From Dactylorhiza incarnata (taxonomy: Eukaryota > Streptophyta > Magnoliopsida > Asparagales > Orchidaceae), in contig JAWHQI010000718.1 in the NCBI GenBank assembly GCA_033032865.1, forward strand, positions 186,001 to 250,000: DNA of 64,000 nt, given 5' to 3'. The notes beneath the pieces are model-generated. The model did not search any database and was not told the DNA's origin. It saw only the letters and a list, made by a program, of their open reading frames with translations. Below, piece by piece: positions 10,765-21,615 of this stretch. The position numbers and the translations under genes are program-made. The first letter of the stretch is position 1, and the number at the start of each line of letters is the position of its first letter.

Positions 10765-12726
10765 AAACCCAAATGGGCTGAGATTTTTAACAAGACCATG
10801 TAATGTCCCTACAAGCCATACATCAGAGATTTGGGAATTTGGTGGTCTATAGACGCTATATTTATGACATGTATGTATTACTAAATTGTTACAAAAACTA
10901 CAAAAAAATCATCTCCAAAAATTTTGATTTTTAGATATGATGTGAGTCATAGACAGGTTGGTCTATGGTCAATTATTCAATCACTTTGACTATGTGGATC
11001 AATGGGGGCACTCAAATACATTTCTGGTTAGCCCTAGGGACACCTTGCACCAAAAAGGGTGCTGAGGTTGATACTTTGAGCCAAATTGAGTGAAATTAAT
11101 TTTAAACTAAAATAGACCTCACGAGTTACATATTTTATGTTGACCACTTTTTCATTATAGGTCATTAAGTATTTTTAATAATTAAAAACATTCACTGCGT
11201 AATATTTGACAGAATATAATAAAACATATACAATAAATCATTTTGGGCTGCATATAGCAGATCCCACCAATCCAAATGCTCCTGGTCATCATCCCTAATG
11301 AATGGAAGTCCCCCGACAGCCTTTCCTGGGTGACATATAGGCTTGATTTTTCGGCCACCCACGCATCCTCCCGGACTGGCTATTGCCACCACCGCCTTCG
11401 TCGAGGTGGTGGTCGGCGATTCGCGGTGGTTTCGCCGGCCGGTGGTGGTCGGAGTAGGGATTTATGGCGGGGGAAAAGTGCTCGAAAATGAGCCCTTTTG
11501 GGAGCTCGATTTGAGCCTGATTTGACTCGAATCAAGCCCCAAATGATATGGGATCTAAGCACTGGGGGAGGAGGGGGATCGGACCTGTGAGGTGGTTGAT
11601 TGCCTTGCCGGCCGACGGTTCACCATGGGTGCTAGGGGAGCTTTGGGGGCCATGGCAATCTCCTGCTTAGATGGCACGAAATCTTCTGGAAAAATGGGGG
11701 TTTCACTTCTCTCAGCCCTCTGAAGGTGATAAAGGACTCAATTGAAGGAGGAGGAGGTCACAACCTTGATTGCCATTAATGACCATGAAGGGGATGTTTC
11801 GTCCACCTTGAATCTCTTTGAATCCCCCCTCTAGGAGGCCAAGAAAGGCCATTAAACTTCTCCAAATTAACTGAGGGGAATGAATTAGTGCCATTGGGCG
11901 AGGAATTGAGTGACTCATGGCATTCAAAGCCATGAATGCCTCCTTATCTCTCTCTCTTCTAATTGGGGGAACTCCCATTTTCTATTTCCTAGTCACCCCC
12001 TACAGAAATTGGATACCAATCTATGCAATTTTCTATAACGAGGACTTATTGGATCAGCATAATTGGGCCTAGCCCAAATGGATTGAGCTTTGGGCTTGAT
12101 TTCCCCAATTTGGGCTTAATTAACTCTAATTGGTTTAGCTCAACCCAAGATCAATTTAGGTGGTGTGACTGACCCAAATGGGTGTTCATAGGTCCCTTGA
12201 CATCACCCAAGGCCAATTGTGACTTGGTGTGATTAAATTGGGTCAAGTTGGGTCACTTTGACCTAACTAGGTCAAATTGTGTTTTTTGGGTCCAAGTGTT
12301 GGTTTTGGCCTTACCCATGGAATAGATTGGGCCCAATATGCTATTAGTGACTCATTGGCCTCCCTTAAGGGTTAGGAAGATTTAAGTGAGGTCAATTTGA
12401 CCAATTGGTCCCTAATAGACTATTTTGACTATCTAACGTTAAGGTTGACTTTGGTCAACTTGACCACTTCGGTTGACCCCAATGGGCCCTAAGTGGCCCA
12501 AGGGATGACCTATGAGGTTAGAAGTGTCATGGTGGGGTTGGGTGGTCAACTTGAGGCCCAAAAGTCACACCTTAGACTAGGAAACTAGAATTTGCTATTT
12601 GTAGACCAACGTGATTTCACCTTCTCACTTAGGTTCTTATGGTCCTTTTGGTCTTCCTAGTGCTTTGTCATGACCTAATCATGACAAATACTCTCTTATG
12701 GGTCTAGTTGTTTGTGGGATGTTACA
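10765..12726 (-). repeat. Tek-1 3' LTR, right segment (U3 start at 12726)
   Basis: Continues the sequence interrupted at 3071. On the minus strand it begins TGTAACATCCC at 12726, the usual start of chromovirus LTRs, directly after a decayed purine-rich end of pol. It contains many GGTCAA / TTGACC and CCCAAATGGG / GGCCCAA blocks (12040-12560), a repeated U3-like composition. GC-rich 11340-11470 gives overlapping open frames on both strands without recognisable product. Nothing else is seen. Confidence 0.6.
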
Positions 12727-12744
12727 AATCCCAAAACATAAAAA

Positions 12745-13480
12745 TAAAAATTTCATCCCCAAAATTAAGGTTGGGCCAACGGGGTTCCTACTAAAAGTAA
12801 ATGATTGAGAAACTTTCAGGCGGTTAAAGTTATACCTATCGTGAAAAGATCCGGGTACTTTTGCTGCATAAGGTCCAGGAGCTCCCAGGTGTGCTCCTCC
12901 TATCCGTGATTCGAACCACAGGACCTTGACTAGTCAAACCTTCTTTCGTCGCAAGACTCACACTACTGTATCATCTATCTGTATTGGCTCTAAGAAGACT
13001 GATCGATCAGATGCTACTGGGCCAGCTGTAATAGAAATTTGATGCTTTTGACATAAGAGAGACCTTCTAAGGGAGGAGACGTGTAAGAAGTCGTGCAAAC
13101 CCGCCAACTATGGCGGCAGCTCCAGTCTATAAGCCAAGGGGCCGATCCGCTCCATGATCCTATATGGCCCCATATATCTAGGACTGAGCTTCTTTCGCAC
13201 GCGAGACCCCATACATCAGACGTATCTTCAAGAATACTCAGTCTCCAACCCAAAACTCTACCTGACAGTGTTGCGCAACGTAGTATTTGGCCTGTCTACT
13301 CTGGGCCTCCAGCTTCTTGTCTCGAATCAGTCGCACCTGAGCGTCCATGTCCTCCACAAACTCTGAGTTGAGTGCTTTTGGATCCTCATCCTGGATCCAT
13401 GATAGTGGAGTCCTGCACCTTCGTCCATACAATGCCTCATAGGGGGTCATGCCTATACTGGACTGATGACTGTTATTTTA
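12745..13480 (-). pseudogene. Tek-1 integrase C-terminus and chromodomain-like tail
   Basis: At 13238-13450 (minus) lies the conserved end of gypsy integrase: MTPYEALYGRRCRTPL, followed by the region leading to the GPY/F-type module. Past several stops, the minus strand at about 12890-12935 encodes a VKVLW...GGAHL block at the place where plant chromoviruses carry a chromodomain (usual pattern VKVLW...EEATWE). Chromodomains direct integration to heterochromatin. This copy is non-functional. Confidence 0.75.
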
Positions 13481-14100
13481 AGAGAACTCGATAAGTGGCA
13501 ACAGTCTCTCCTATGGCTCCCCGCATTCTAGGATACATAGGTGTAGAAGATCCTCCATCGTCTGATTGGTACGCTCTGTCTGCCCATCTGTCTGAGGGTG
13601 GAATGTGGTACTGAAAGTCAAGCGAGGGGCCAGGTAATCCTGAACTGCTCTCCACTCTCTAGACATAAATCGACCATCCAAATCGGTCACGATCGTCTTG
13701 GGCACGCGATGGTAACGAATGAACTATTCCACAAACACCCGTACTAAAATACCGACTAGAGCATCCTTCCTTACTGGAATAAGTCGAGCGACCTTTGTCA
13801 ACCTGTCAACGATCACCCATATTGAATCATTTCCAGCACAAGAATGGGGGAGTCCATGTACAAAGTCCATCGCAATATCATCAAACTTCCACTCTGGTAC
13901 TAGTAGTGGTTATAGTGATCATGTCGGACTCTTGTACTCAGCCTTCACGAGTTGGCAAGTCTCATAGTGCGTCATGAAGTAGGTGATCTCTTTATTCATA
14001 CCTGGCCTATACATGGTCCTCTTCAGATCGGTTGTCATCTTCAAGATCCCAAGGTGCACTGAGTACCTGCTATAGTGTGCTTCAGTCAAATTTTCTTCTC
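13473..14100 (-). pseudogene. Tek-1 integrase core and HHCC region
   Basis: Minus-strand 13511-13705 keeps the second half of the DDE core: TIVTDLDGRFMSREW (second catalytic Asp) and FHPQTDGQTERTNQ (catalytic Glu). Upstream, about 13925-14080, is the N-terminal zinc-binding region with YSVHLGILKM and TCQLVKAEY. Between them lie frameshifts. The protein would insert the cDNA into host DNA; this copy is broken. Confidence 0.75.
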
Positions 14101-14770
14101 GAATCTGACCTCCTGCCGGTTTATACACTCTTCCTCTGAAAAGTAAGATATCATCCTTCAACGAGTAATCCCCCGTCGTGTCTGCCTCCAAAGTCCTAAA
14201 TATCGGCTCTAACTTAGCGTCCTGCCTTTGCATATCCCTGATGTGATCTCGTATATCACTAGTAATGCTCATCGAGGCTAGATACTCCTCATAGATCTCA
14301 AGGTTAGCCTTGGGCACCAAGGATATCCGTATATCGTCCAGCATCCGCACCAGCTCCATAGCCATCATCTGGCGTTCTGAACCCGATACAGTTGCTCTCC
14401 TGCTAAGAGCATCTGCCACCACATTCTCCTTCCCTGGGTGGTAGTGCATGGTATACTGATAATCAGAAAGAAACTCCACCCATTGCCTCTGACACATGTT
14501 CAACTCCTTCTGAGTATCCACATACTTGAGGTTCTTGTGATCCGAGAAGATATCACAATGGACCCATATAAGTAATGCCTCAAGAACTTTAAGGCGTAGA
14601 TCACTGCTCCAATCTCTAAGTCATGCACCGGGTAGTTTTGTTCGTGCTTCCTCAGCTGGCAGGAAGTATAAGCTATCACATGCTCGTGTTTCATCAACAC
14701 GACACCCATCCCCTGATATGATGCATCAGTAGAGACATGAAATCCTTCCTTCCCAGATGGAAGGGAAAGG
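14100..14770 (-). pseudogene. Tek-1 RNase H
   Basis: Minus strand. Conserved RNase H blocks are seen as [20 protein letters not shown] and [20 protein letters not shown] (14560-14690), then [18 protein letters not shown] and YHPGKENVVADALSRR (14390-14510), all typical of plant gypsy pol. A frameshift separates the halves near 14510. The linker to integrase follows in the same 200-codon open stretch (13919-14521). Confidence 0.8.
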
Positions 14771-15560
14771 ATGGGAGCTTGAGGTAAACCTATCCTTAAA
14801 CTCTAGGAAGGTAGCCTCGCATTGTGGTGTCCATACAAATGGTGTATCCTTCTTTGTCAGAGATGTGAATGGAAGGGCAATTCAGGAGAATCCCTCCATA
14901 AACTTCCGGTAGTAACCGGCAAGTCCTAAGAAACTCTATATGTCAGATGTTGTCTTTAATGGTGACCATTCTCGCACAGCCTGAATTTTCACCGGATCCA
15001 CAGCTAGCCCAGATCCACTGATAATGTGACCTAAAAAGGCCAACTCCTTCAGCCAGAACTAAAACTTACTAAGCTTTGCATATATGCTATGCTCCCGGAG
15101 CTTCTCCAAAGTTATTGCCAAGTGTCCTGTATTCTCCTCCTCTGTCCTCGAGTAGATGAGGATGTCGTATATAAGCACGATGACAAAGACATCGAGATAG
15201 GCCTCGAACACTCGGTTCATTAGACTTATGAATGTGGAAGGTGCATTTGTGAGCCCAAATGGCATCACTGTGAACTCATAGACGCCATATCAGCTGCTAA
15301 ATGTTATCTTTGGAATGTCCACCTCATGAATCTGTAACTGATAATACCCTGATCACAAATCAAGCTTCGAAAACCAATGAGCTCCCTCCAACTGATCAAA
15401 TAGATCATATATTCTTGGCAAGGGGTACGTGTTCCGGACTTTCAGCTTGTTCAGTCCCCTATAATCAATGCATAGCCTGAGAGTCCTGTTACTGGGGTCC
15501 CCATGGCAAGGAGCTTGGCCTAACGAATCCTGCCTCTACCAATTCTTGTATTTGGCTCCT
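14770..15560 (-). pseudogene. Tek-1 reverse transcriptase
   Basis: Minus strand. [20 protein letters not shown] at 15205-15266 and the following catalytic block are recognisable. The normally paired Asp motif (FIDDIL) reads [10 protein letters not shown] here, so the first Asp of the pair is lost. Upstream parts, about 15280-15500, are split by stops. Confidence 0.8.
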
Positions 15561-16056
15561 AAACTCTGGCAGTTCCTTTGGAGCCCTAGATACCAGCTTT
15601 GCCCCCGGCACTAGCTGAATCTGAAAATCTTTTTCCCTGTGTGGCGGTAACCCGGGTAGCTTCTCCGGAAATACGTCATGAAAATCGCACACAACGGGAA
15701 TATTGGTTAAGGGAGTCTTTGCTTCTTTCATCTTGAAATAGATCATATGCACTTCGTCTCCATGTAGATGGTCCTTAACGGCCTGAGTCGAAGAAAGTAT
15801 ACGACGAGAGGCCGGTACAATACCTTTGAAGGTTCCATAGGTGTCGATGTATCTTAGCATGACCTTCCTTGCCAGACAATCAATCTGGGCATGGTTCCAG
15901 GTGAGCCATGTCATCCCCAAGACAAGGTCAAAGTGCCTGCTAAGGTGACCATTGCAGGAATGTCAAGTACTTGGATCAGGTTGTCGGAGCATTGAGTGTT
16001 AGGCCTTCAATGGTCACCTTAGGAGGCACTTTGCAGTTGATTCCATCTCTGACCCA
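15489..16056 (-). pseudogene. Tek-1 protease region and start of reverse transcriptase
   Basis: The minus-strand open stretch 15489-15920 begins MGMTWLTWNHAQIDC, the 'GMDWL..H.A.IDC' block at the end of gypsy aspartic proteases. It runs through the linker DVFPEKLPGLPPHREKDFQI into the start of RT ([10 protein letters not shown]). The upstream protease part, where a DTG triad would be, is decayed (about 15925-16060), and I could not find an intact catalytic motif or the gag-protease intron described for Tek-2 and Tek-3. Confidence 0.75.
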
Positions 16057-17222
16057 TTAAGAAGACGCACCCTCCCAATATCTCTCGTGTAGTGTCAAAC
16101 TTGATCCAACTCGGGCTCTGGGGCTGAGCAAGATCCAATGCATATACTTGTTCCCTGAGTGGTCAATGATCTCCTCCATGAAATCCTCGACCTCGACCAT
16201 GCCCTCGGCCCCTGAAGTGCTGATCAGGTGGGGCATCCTGTGGTGTTGGTGGTGCTGGAGATATCCTGGGGCAGTTAGCCCAAATATGTCCTGGTTGGTT
16301 GCAGTAGTAGCATACCGGTGGGGGAGGTCCCTATCTACCTGCCTCGGCATCTCCTGTATCTGTAATGGTTGAGGGGACAATACTGCTGGATCCCTCTGCT
16401 GCTATCTATCTTCTTGACGGGGCCGTTCTCTGCCTCTCCTCTGTATGATGACCTGACACCTCTGTTTTTGACTTCTGCCACTGATAACCGAGTCATCCGC
16501 AGGTCTTTTCCATCTGCCTCAAACCAAGAGCTAGTATGTCTCCAGCTTCTTGGCCTTCTTCAAAATCTGGACCTATGTGTTATCAGCAACAAAAAGGAGG
16601 GTCTGCCTCAGATCATCCCAGAGACCCTTGTAGAACCTCTTCTCATAACCCACATCATCCAATTGATATGAATCGGTGAAGCGGGCTAAGTGGGAGAACT
16701 CCCGATAGTACTCCAACACAGATCTGCTGCCCTACCTCAGCTACAGGAATCTCTCCTCTAGCTTATCGCTAGCAGTCTGAGGCACAAAGTTCTCCAAAAT
16801 AGGGTTTAGGGTTTAGGGTTTAGGGTTTAGGGTTTAGGGTTTAGGGTTAGGGTTTAGGGTTCCACCACCTCTGGGCATGAGACTCCAAGCATGACACAGG
16901 TAAGGACACACGCATATCTATCGGGCATCGTATCCCAGTCAACATTTTGTAGATGATATCCAGCCATTCCTCTGTCCGCACTGCCGACTCCATCCCGATG
17001 TAAGATGGAGGGAAGAGGCCTCGAAAAGCACTCAGCCAATTTGACCCAGGATTTGGCTGCAGAGTCGGGGCCTATTGTGTTCTGAAAGCCTTCAGGATTG
17101 CTGTCAGAACTTGTCCCATCTCCGATTGCTGGAATGGAGTAGGAACTGGCGGGGGTGGAATGACAGGTAGAGCCTGAGGTGTTCCCTGCTGAGGGGCAGG
17201 GATCGTCAAAGGCTACATGAGA
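16057..17222 (-). pseudogene. Tek-1 Gag with zinc knuckle, interrupted by telomere repeat
   Basis: Minus strand. An intact CX2CX4HX4C zinc knuckle (CYYCNQPGHIWANC) is encoded at 16271-16312. The Gag core lies upstream at about 16560-16790, with ILENFVPQTASDKLEERF and a region ending RFYKGLWDDLRQ. A run of (CCCTAAA)n at 16801-16861 splits it from the N-terminal part (16854-17039). Gag packages the RNA; the frame is shifted many times. Confidence 0.7.
16801..16861 (+). repeat. Interstitial telomere-type repeat
   Basis: Six perfect AGGGTTT units, one 6-base unit (AGGGTT), one further full unit and a partial unit: the TTTAGGG telomere repeat of most land plants. It sits inside the Tek-1 Gag frame, bounded by ordinary gag sequence on both sides. 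Confidence 0.95.
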
Positions 17223-17390
17223 AAAAGTTAACTTGTAAGAGGGTTGGTCAAAATCTAGATAAGAGTGGATTGTTGCATGTGATTTCCCTTATGGGCATAC
17301 CATTGCTTACGTTGCTAGTTTGTCTACAAACTAAGCTCGAGAGGGGTGATCCGAGGGTTGTAGACTTCTTGTTTCTTGGTGACCTGAGAT

Positions 17391-17406
17391 GTTCGCTCTG
17401 ATACCA
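17391..17406 (-). other. Tek-1 primer-binding site (tRNA-Met)
   Basis: On the minus strand TGGTATCAGAGCGAAC lies two bases inside the LTR end (17409). It carries the initiator-tRNA-Met complement TGGTATCAGAGC and fixes the orientation of Tek-1. Confidence 0.88.
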
Positions 17407-17408
17407 AT

Positions 17409-17538
17409 TGTAAAACCCTCTTTTTTTTAAATCCCACTGGGTCTTATGCCCAGAACTACCTCCTTGCGGTGACACCAACTCTCGGGAATGTCTCCACTGC
17501 AAGAGGCAGGATTTTGCTGGCAAATTCAACATCCAGGC
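17409..17538 (-). repeat. Tek-1 5' LTR, left segment (U5 end)
   Basis: Begins TGTAAAACCCTC on the plus strand next to the primer site, so this is the U5 end of the minus-strand 5' LTR. It stops at the Tek-2 insertion; the sequence resumes at 25653. Confidence 0.7.
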
Positions 17539-18883
17539 TATAAGACCCACATTTTCATGTGCAATGATTTTGCGGTGTTCTAAGCTAAGGAGCTAGCATC
17601 GGGCGCTAGGGATAGCATCGGCGATAGCTCTTATCATCAAAATGGTTGCATATCGATGAAAGTACTTGTGTGAATCGTCAAAAACATCAAGACAAATCAT
17701 CAAGTGCTAGCGCCAGCAGTAGCGGTAGTGTCGGTGATAGCTGTCTCGACGAATTTGTGTCCGGATGAATGTGTTCTGATGAATCGTGTCGAGCACTTGT
17801 GAATTAAATTTGATGAGAGCTAGTGCTGGAGGTAGCGCTGGAGGTAGCGGTAGCGTTCTTAATGAATCCTTAAGCGGATAAGGATATGTTCGGCCTGGGC
17901 TAGCGCCTGCATTAGGTGGTAGTGCCGGCGGTAGCATTTTTCTATATATAGCCGCCAAATTTGTGGATTTTCCTTAGTTTCTCACTTGGACTCTCTCCGA
18001 AGGCAAAGGTAGAGGTCAGGGAGAGGAAGGAGTTCCGTTTTGGCTAGAGCAAAGTCCGAGTAGGAGATATCTTGCGTGCTTGTGCCATTGTTGGATCCGT
18101 GGAAAGGAAGCTTAACCCTATGGAACCAAAACAAGCACCAAGGGTAACGATTCTCCTCCTTAATCTCAGAACATGTTAGTCCTTTGATTTGCATAGGAGA
18201 AGGAGTATTTCCACTATTTAGTGGATAGGTTTCTTTCGACGGGTCGATATGGTTTATCCCCGTAGAAATTGCATATAGAGTCCAAATTGTTGTATGGATA
18301 TAGGCATACTATGTGAAGCCCATATGGACAGGTTGGTATGGATTGGTGATGTTGATATTGCTATATTGCACTTCTGAGAAGACTCTGAGTATGTATGCTT
18401 GTTTTTTGGGTTCTGGGTGTTGCGATGTGCTGCAGGGAGTCCTGGAGGTTACCTTCAAGGAATACCTATTTTCCCACTGCTTGGTGGATTGTGTTTTACA
18501 GGTCCTGGCGAGACCAGCGAGAAATAGTGGGTTGGAACCCTAGCTGCTGCGCTTTGCTGGCCCTTGAAGGCCAAGGTGTTTTGTTTACTACTTTTCATGT
18601 GTGGATGGCCTGCGTACCGATGTTTGGAAGCCACTTTTGATGTAAACAAGTTTTTTAATTAACTCTATGTATATTCCTTCCTAGTGAACAAGTGGACAAA
18701 TTATGTAATCTTGTTTTACTTTAATTAAAGGCTTTCATTGTGTATGACTCCGTGTATGTTGAGATGGTTTTATTTGAAACTATTTATCTGCTAATTACAT
18801 AACGCTCTTTCCATTTCATTTAATATGGCGTAGGGTCCCGCCCGGACCTACTATTATATTCTACGTGATGGGTATGTGTTACA
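17539..18883 (+). repeat. Tek-2 5' LTR (internally deleted)
   Basis: Starts TATAAGACCC (original TG changed to TA) and ends GTGTTACA. 1345 bp against 1856 bp for the 3' copy. The missing piece corresponds to about 24713-25223 and is flanked by TACC on both sides in the longer copy. U3 has several GGCGGTAGC-like motifs (17595-17935) before the TATATATAG box at about 17943. Confidence 0.85.
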
Positions 18884-18886
18884 AAT

Positions 18887-18896
18887 TGGTATCAGC
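18887..18896 (+). other. Tek-2 primer-binding site
   Basis: TGGTATCAGC three bases after the LTR: a slightly decayed initiator-tRNA-Met site. Confidence 0.75.
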
Positions 18897-19022
18897 TACG
18901 CGTCTCGCTCCATTTCCGTATGAATTCATGGTCAAATTCTTCTAAGGGGTGATGAGCAAGCATGTGCATCATCGTTAACTCAATTAATTAACCAGACAAT
19001 GTCCACTTTAGGAATGAAATAC

Positions 19023-19116
19023 GTTTGTATTGCAGCAGAGTGTTGGAACCTGAGTGTTCCCTAGTTGATTCTTGCTACATTTTAGTCACTAATTGTGTTT
19101 TGTTGCACATGTATAG
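19023..19116 (+). other. Candidate 5' leader intron of Tek-2
   Basis: The Gag frame is conserved with Tek-3 right up to a pyrimidine-rich stretch ending ATAG at 19116, yet no in-frame ATG lies at its start. An upstream ATG (19014-19016) followed by GTTTGT (19023) would join in frame, phase 0, if 19023-19116 were removed. The same arrangement exists in Tek-3 (32498-32574). The donor is weak and the exon would be very short, so this is tentative. Confidence 0.35.
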
Positions 19117-20239
19117 GCGACTAGGAGTGGAGCAGGGTAGTCTCGACCCATGCGCTCTACTGCGAGTAGTGCACCAGCCGCTGTGCCTACTCCTTCTGCT
19201 GAGACAGTGCGGTAAATAGTCGAGGCGGTATTCACTATGCTCAATGCAAAACCAGAAAGGCATGTACCTGTACAGCCTCCTACCCTCAGGGTGGCCCTGG
19301 TGCCATTTGTTTTCATTGAACCGGTGGTCGACAGACCAGTGCCAGTGAGGGCAAGATGAGCTTCGGACCAATAACTGCAGTATTTTTTGAGTTTCCACCC
19401 CCTGACGTTTGTTGGAGCAGGAACCCCAACTCAGGCTGGGCACTAGATCTCAAGAATTAGAAAAACCTTGACAGCCACGGAAATGGAGGAAAGACAAATA
19501 GTAACCTTAGCAACCTTCCTTCTGGATGGGGAGGCGTAGCTTTGGTGGGAGGACTTGGAGTTGCACCAGTTGGCGGGAAGGTAACTGACTGATGTCTCGT
19601 TTGTGGAATTTTTGAGACTGTTTCTAGGAAGGTATCTCCCTTCTGCTCAGCGAATGGAGATGGAAAACCAGTTCAACCGATTGACTCAAGGCGATAGTAT
19701 GGTGGACGACTATCTGCACGAGTTTACGAGGTTGGGACGTTATGCAGGTACCATATTTGCAGATGAAGAATGTAGGACCAATTGGTTTTATGAGGGTCTG
19801 CGGGATGACTAGTGATTACTTCTGTATGGGCCAATGATGCAAGGTTTTATGACCTTGGTCAACGCTGCTCGTTCCTTAGAGAAGGATGTGAAGCGAGTTC
19901 AAAGTAAGAAGGACTTGGCGGTACAGAAGCCAGAGTTCAAAGTACCGGACTCTGCAAAGTCTAGGCAGGGTAAGTGTATACAGAGAGCTATACCTTCGGG
20001 GCCAGCTCAGTCTTCCGTGATAGGAATGACTACTGGACGTGGTCTAGGAACATGTTACAGTTGTGGAAAAGTGGGCCACTATGCTTGGGAGTGTCGCAGC
20101 AGCAAGAAGGCCGTTGCGGCATATGCGGTAGAGAAAGGGAAGGTGGTGGAATCGACTGCATTCCATCATGCTCCAACTCAGCCCTGAGTATACAATCTTG
20201 GTCAGCAGGAGGTCATTAAGCAAAGTGATGTGGTGATAG
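19117..20239 (+). pseudogene. Tek-2 Gag with zinc knuckle
   Basis: Parallel to Tek-3 Gag. The N-terminal part (19117-19480) is split by stops. The central capsid-like domain is clear at 19603-19812, with YLPSAQRMEMENQFNRLTQ and VDDYLHEFTRLGRYAG. An intact zinc knuckle CYSCGKVGHYAWEC follows at about 20053-20094. A CGA-type codon has become TGA at 20185-20187, ending the last open stretch early. The frame then reaches the donor site at 20239/20240. Confidence 0.82.
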
Positions 20240-20310
20240 GTATGTGTTAGCTTTTGTTGCTTTTTATACTTCATACCTTGTGCATTGCTTATTAAATCGG
20301 TTTGTATTAG
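20240..20310 (+). other. Predicted gag-protease intron of Tek-2
   Basis: 71 bases from GTATGT to TATTAG, with an AT-rich, pyrimidine-rich 3' part. Unspliced, translation ends at TAG 20248-20250 inside the intron. Removing it joins Gag to protease in frame with a glycine codon split after its first base (phase 1). The same position, phase and GTATG donor occur in Tek-3 (39969-40049). Plant introns of 70-80 bases are near the lower size limit but normal. Confidence 0.7.
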
Positions 20311-20870
20311 GCTTTGTCCTCATCTTTAACTGCCCAGCGAGAGCGTTGTTTGATACTGGATCCTCGCATTCCTTTCTCTCGGAGGCCTTCATACAACAAA
20401 TTGGAGTGCATTCATCTTTGGCAAAGGAAAGGTTGGATGTGGTGCTACCAAATGGGTGCTCAATGCGCATGGATCGCATTTGTGTTGTTAAGGTGTGGAT
20501 CGGAAGTTAGGACTTTTAATTAGAAGCATCGATACTGCAGATCTCAGAGTTTGATGTAATCTTTGGAATGGACTGGCTATCAAAGCAGCAGGCATGCATT
20601 GATTGCACTTCGAAGGGGGTCACACTGGGGCATAATACTGAACGTGCAATGACTTTTGTTGGTTTGCATGGATCGAGTAAGATGTTGATATCTGCGGTCC
20701 AAGTAGTCAAAGCAGTTTGGCAGGGCGCGGACTTGTGCTTCATGCTAGTGGGGGCTGCAAAGCCTCTGCCCATTTTAAGTGACATTCCTGTCATATCGGA
20801 GAATCTGGATGTGTTTCCCAAAGACCTCCTTGGGGCGCCACCTCAGTGAGAGATCGACTTCACGATAGAG
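20311..20870 (+). pseudogene. Tek-2 aspartic protease
   Basis: Begins directly after the predicted intron. The catalytic DTG is at 20352-20360 in the context ALFDTGSSHSF; FDVIFGMDWLSKQQACIDC follows at about 20551-20607. A frameshift near 20510-20530 separates the two. The linker DVFPKDLLGAPPQ then leads into RT. The enzyme would cleave the polyprotein. Confidence 0.8.
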
Positions 20871-20873
20871 CTG

Positions 20874-21615
20874 TTGCCAGGTGCCAAGCCTGTGTCATGC
20901 TCCCCATACCGAATAGTGCCAAAGGAGATGGCAGAGTTACAGGTTCAGTTGTATGAGTTACTAGAGCAATGCTATATACGCCCAAGTTCATCCCCTTGGG
21001 GTGCACCGGTCTTCTTCGTAAAGAAGAAGGATGGAAGCCTACGTCTGTGTATCGACAACTGTGAACTAAACAAGTTAACAGAAAAGAACAAGTATCTGAT
21101 TCCACGAATCAATGACCTGTTCGATCAGTTGGTCGGATCAACTGTGTATTTGAAATTGGATTTGAAATCCGGGATTACCAGTTGCGGATTTGGGAATGTG
21201 ATATTCCCAATACAGTGTTTAGTACCTGTTATGGGCACAATGAGATCACTGTGATGTCGTTTGGATTGATGAATGCGCCATCCGTATTCATGGATCTGAT
21301 GAACAGAACTCTTAGAGAGTGCCTCGACCGCTTTGTGATCGTCTTTATCGACCATATACTGGTGCACTTCCAGTCTGAAGAAGAACACGCGATTCATTTG
21401 CGCGTAGTTATGAAAACCTTGCAAAAGAGTTTTTTGTATGCGAAATTCTCCAAGTGTGAATTTTGGCTAGCCTTGGTGGTGTTCCATGGTCATGTAGTTA
21501 GTGGAGAAGGTCTTGCAGTAGATCCAGTAAAGATAAAGGCAATCTATGAGTGGCCTATTTTGGCGACTAGTAGCAAAAGTCGGGAGTTTCCTTGGACTTG
21601 GCGGCTACTATAGGT
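20874..21615 (+). pseudogene. Tek-2 reverse transcriptase
   Basis: Conserved blocks in order: [48 protein letters not shown] (first catalytic Asp, about 21160), [20 protein letters not shown] and [13 protein letters not shown] (about 21335-21370). The second motif normally reads FIDDIL; here the second Asp is His, which should abolish polymerase activity. One frameshift at about 21180-21250. Confidence 0.88.

Larger units (their letters stand above)
12727..17408 (-). mobile_element. Tek-1 internal region: decayed chromovirus (gypsy), minus strand
   Basis: Read on the minus strand, the order is primer site (17391-17406), Gag with zinc knuckle, protease, reverse transcriptase, RNase H, integrase and a chromodomain-like tail: the Ty3/gypsy order with the C-terminal extension of plant chromoviruses (Tekay/Del group). 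Every domain is split by stops and frameshifts. The element hosts Sire-1 and Sire-2 in its 3' LTR and Tek-2 in its 5' LTR, so it is among the oldest layers in the window. Confidence 0.85.

Noticed and set aside
11192..11562. Overlapping 60-71 codon frames on both strands in a GC-rich patch
   Set aside because: No conserved domain or codon signal; lies in a presumed LTR and is explained by local composition.
12895..12925. tRNA-like T-arm (GGTTCGAATC on the minus strand)
   Set aside because: No acceptor stem, D-arm or anticodon arm around it; the same bases encode the chromodomain-like end of Tek-1 pol.
15925..16060. Gag-protease intron in Tek-1
   Set aside because: The region is too decayed to identify a DTG motif or matching splice sites, so no claim is made.
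16801..16861. Chromosome end or subtelomere
   Set aside because: Only about 60 bases, flanked on both sides by the same retrotransposon gene.
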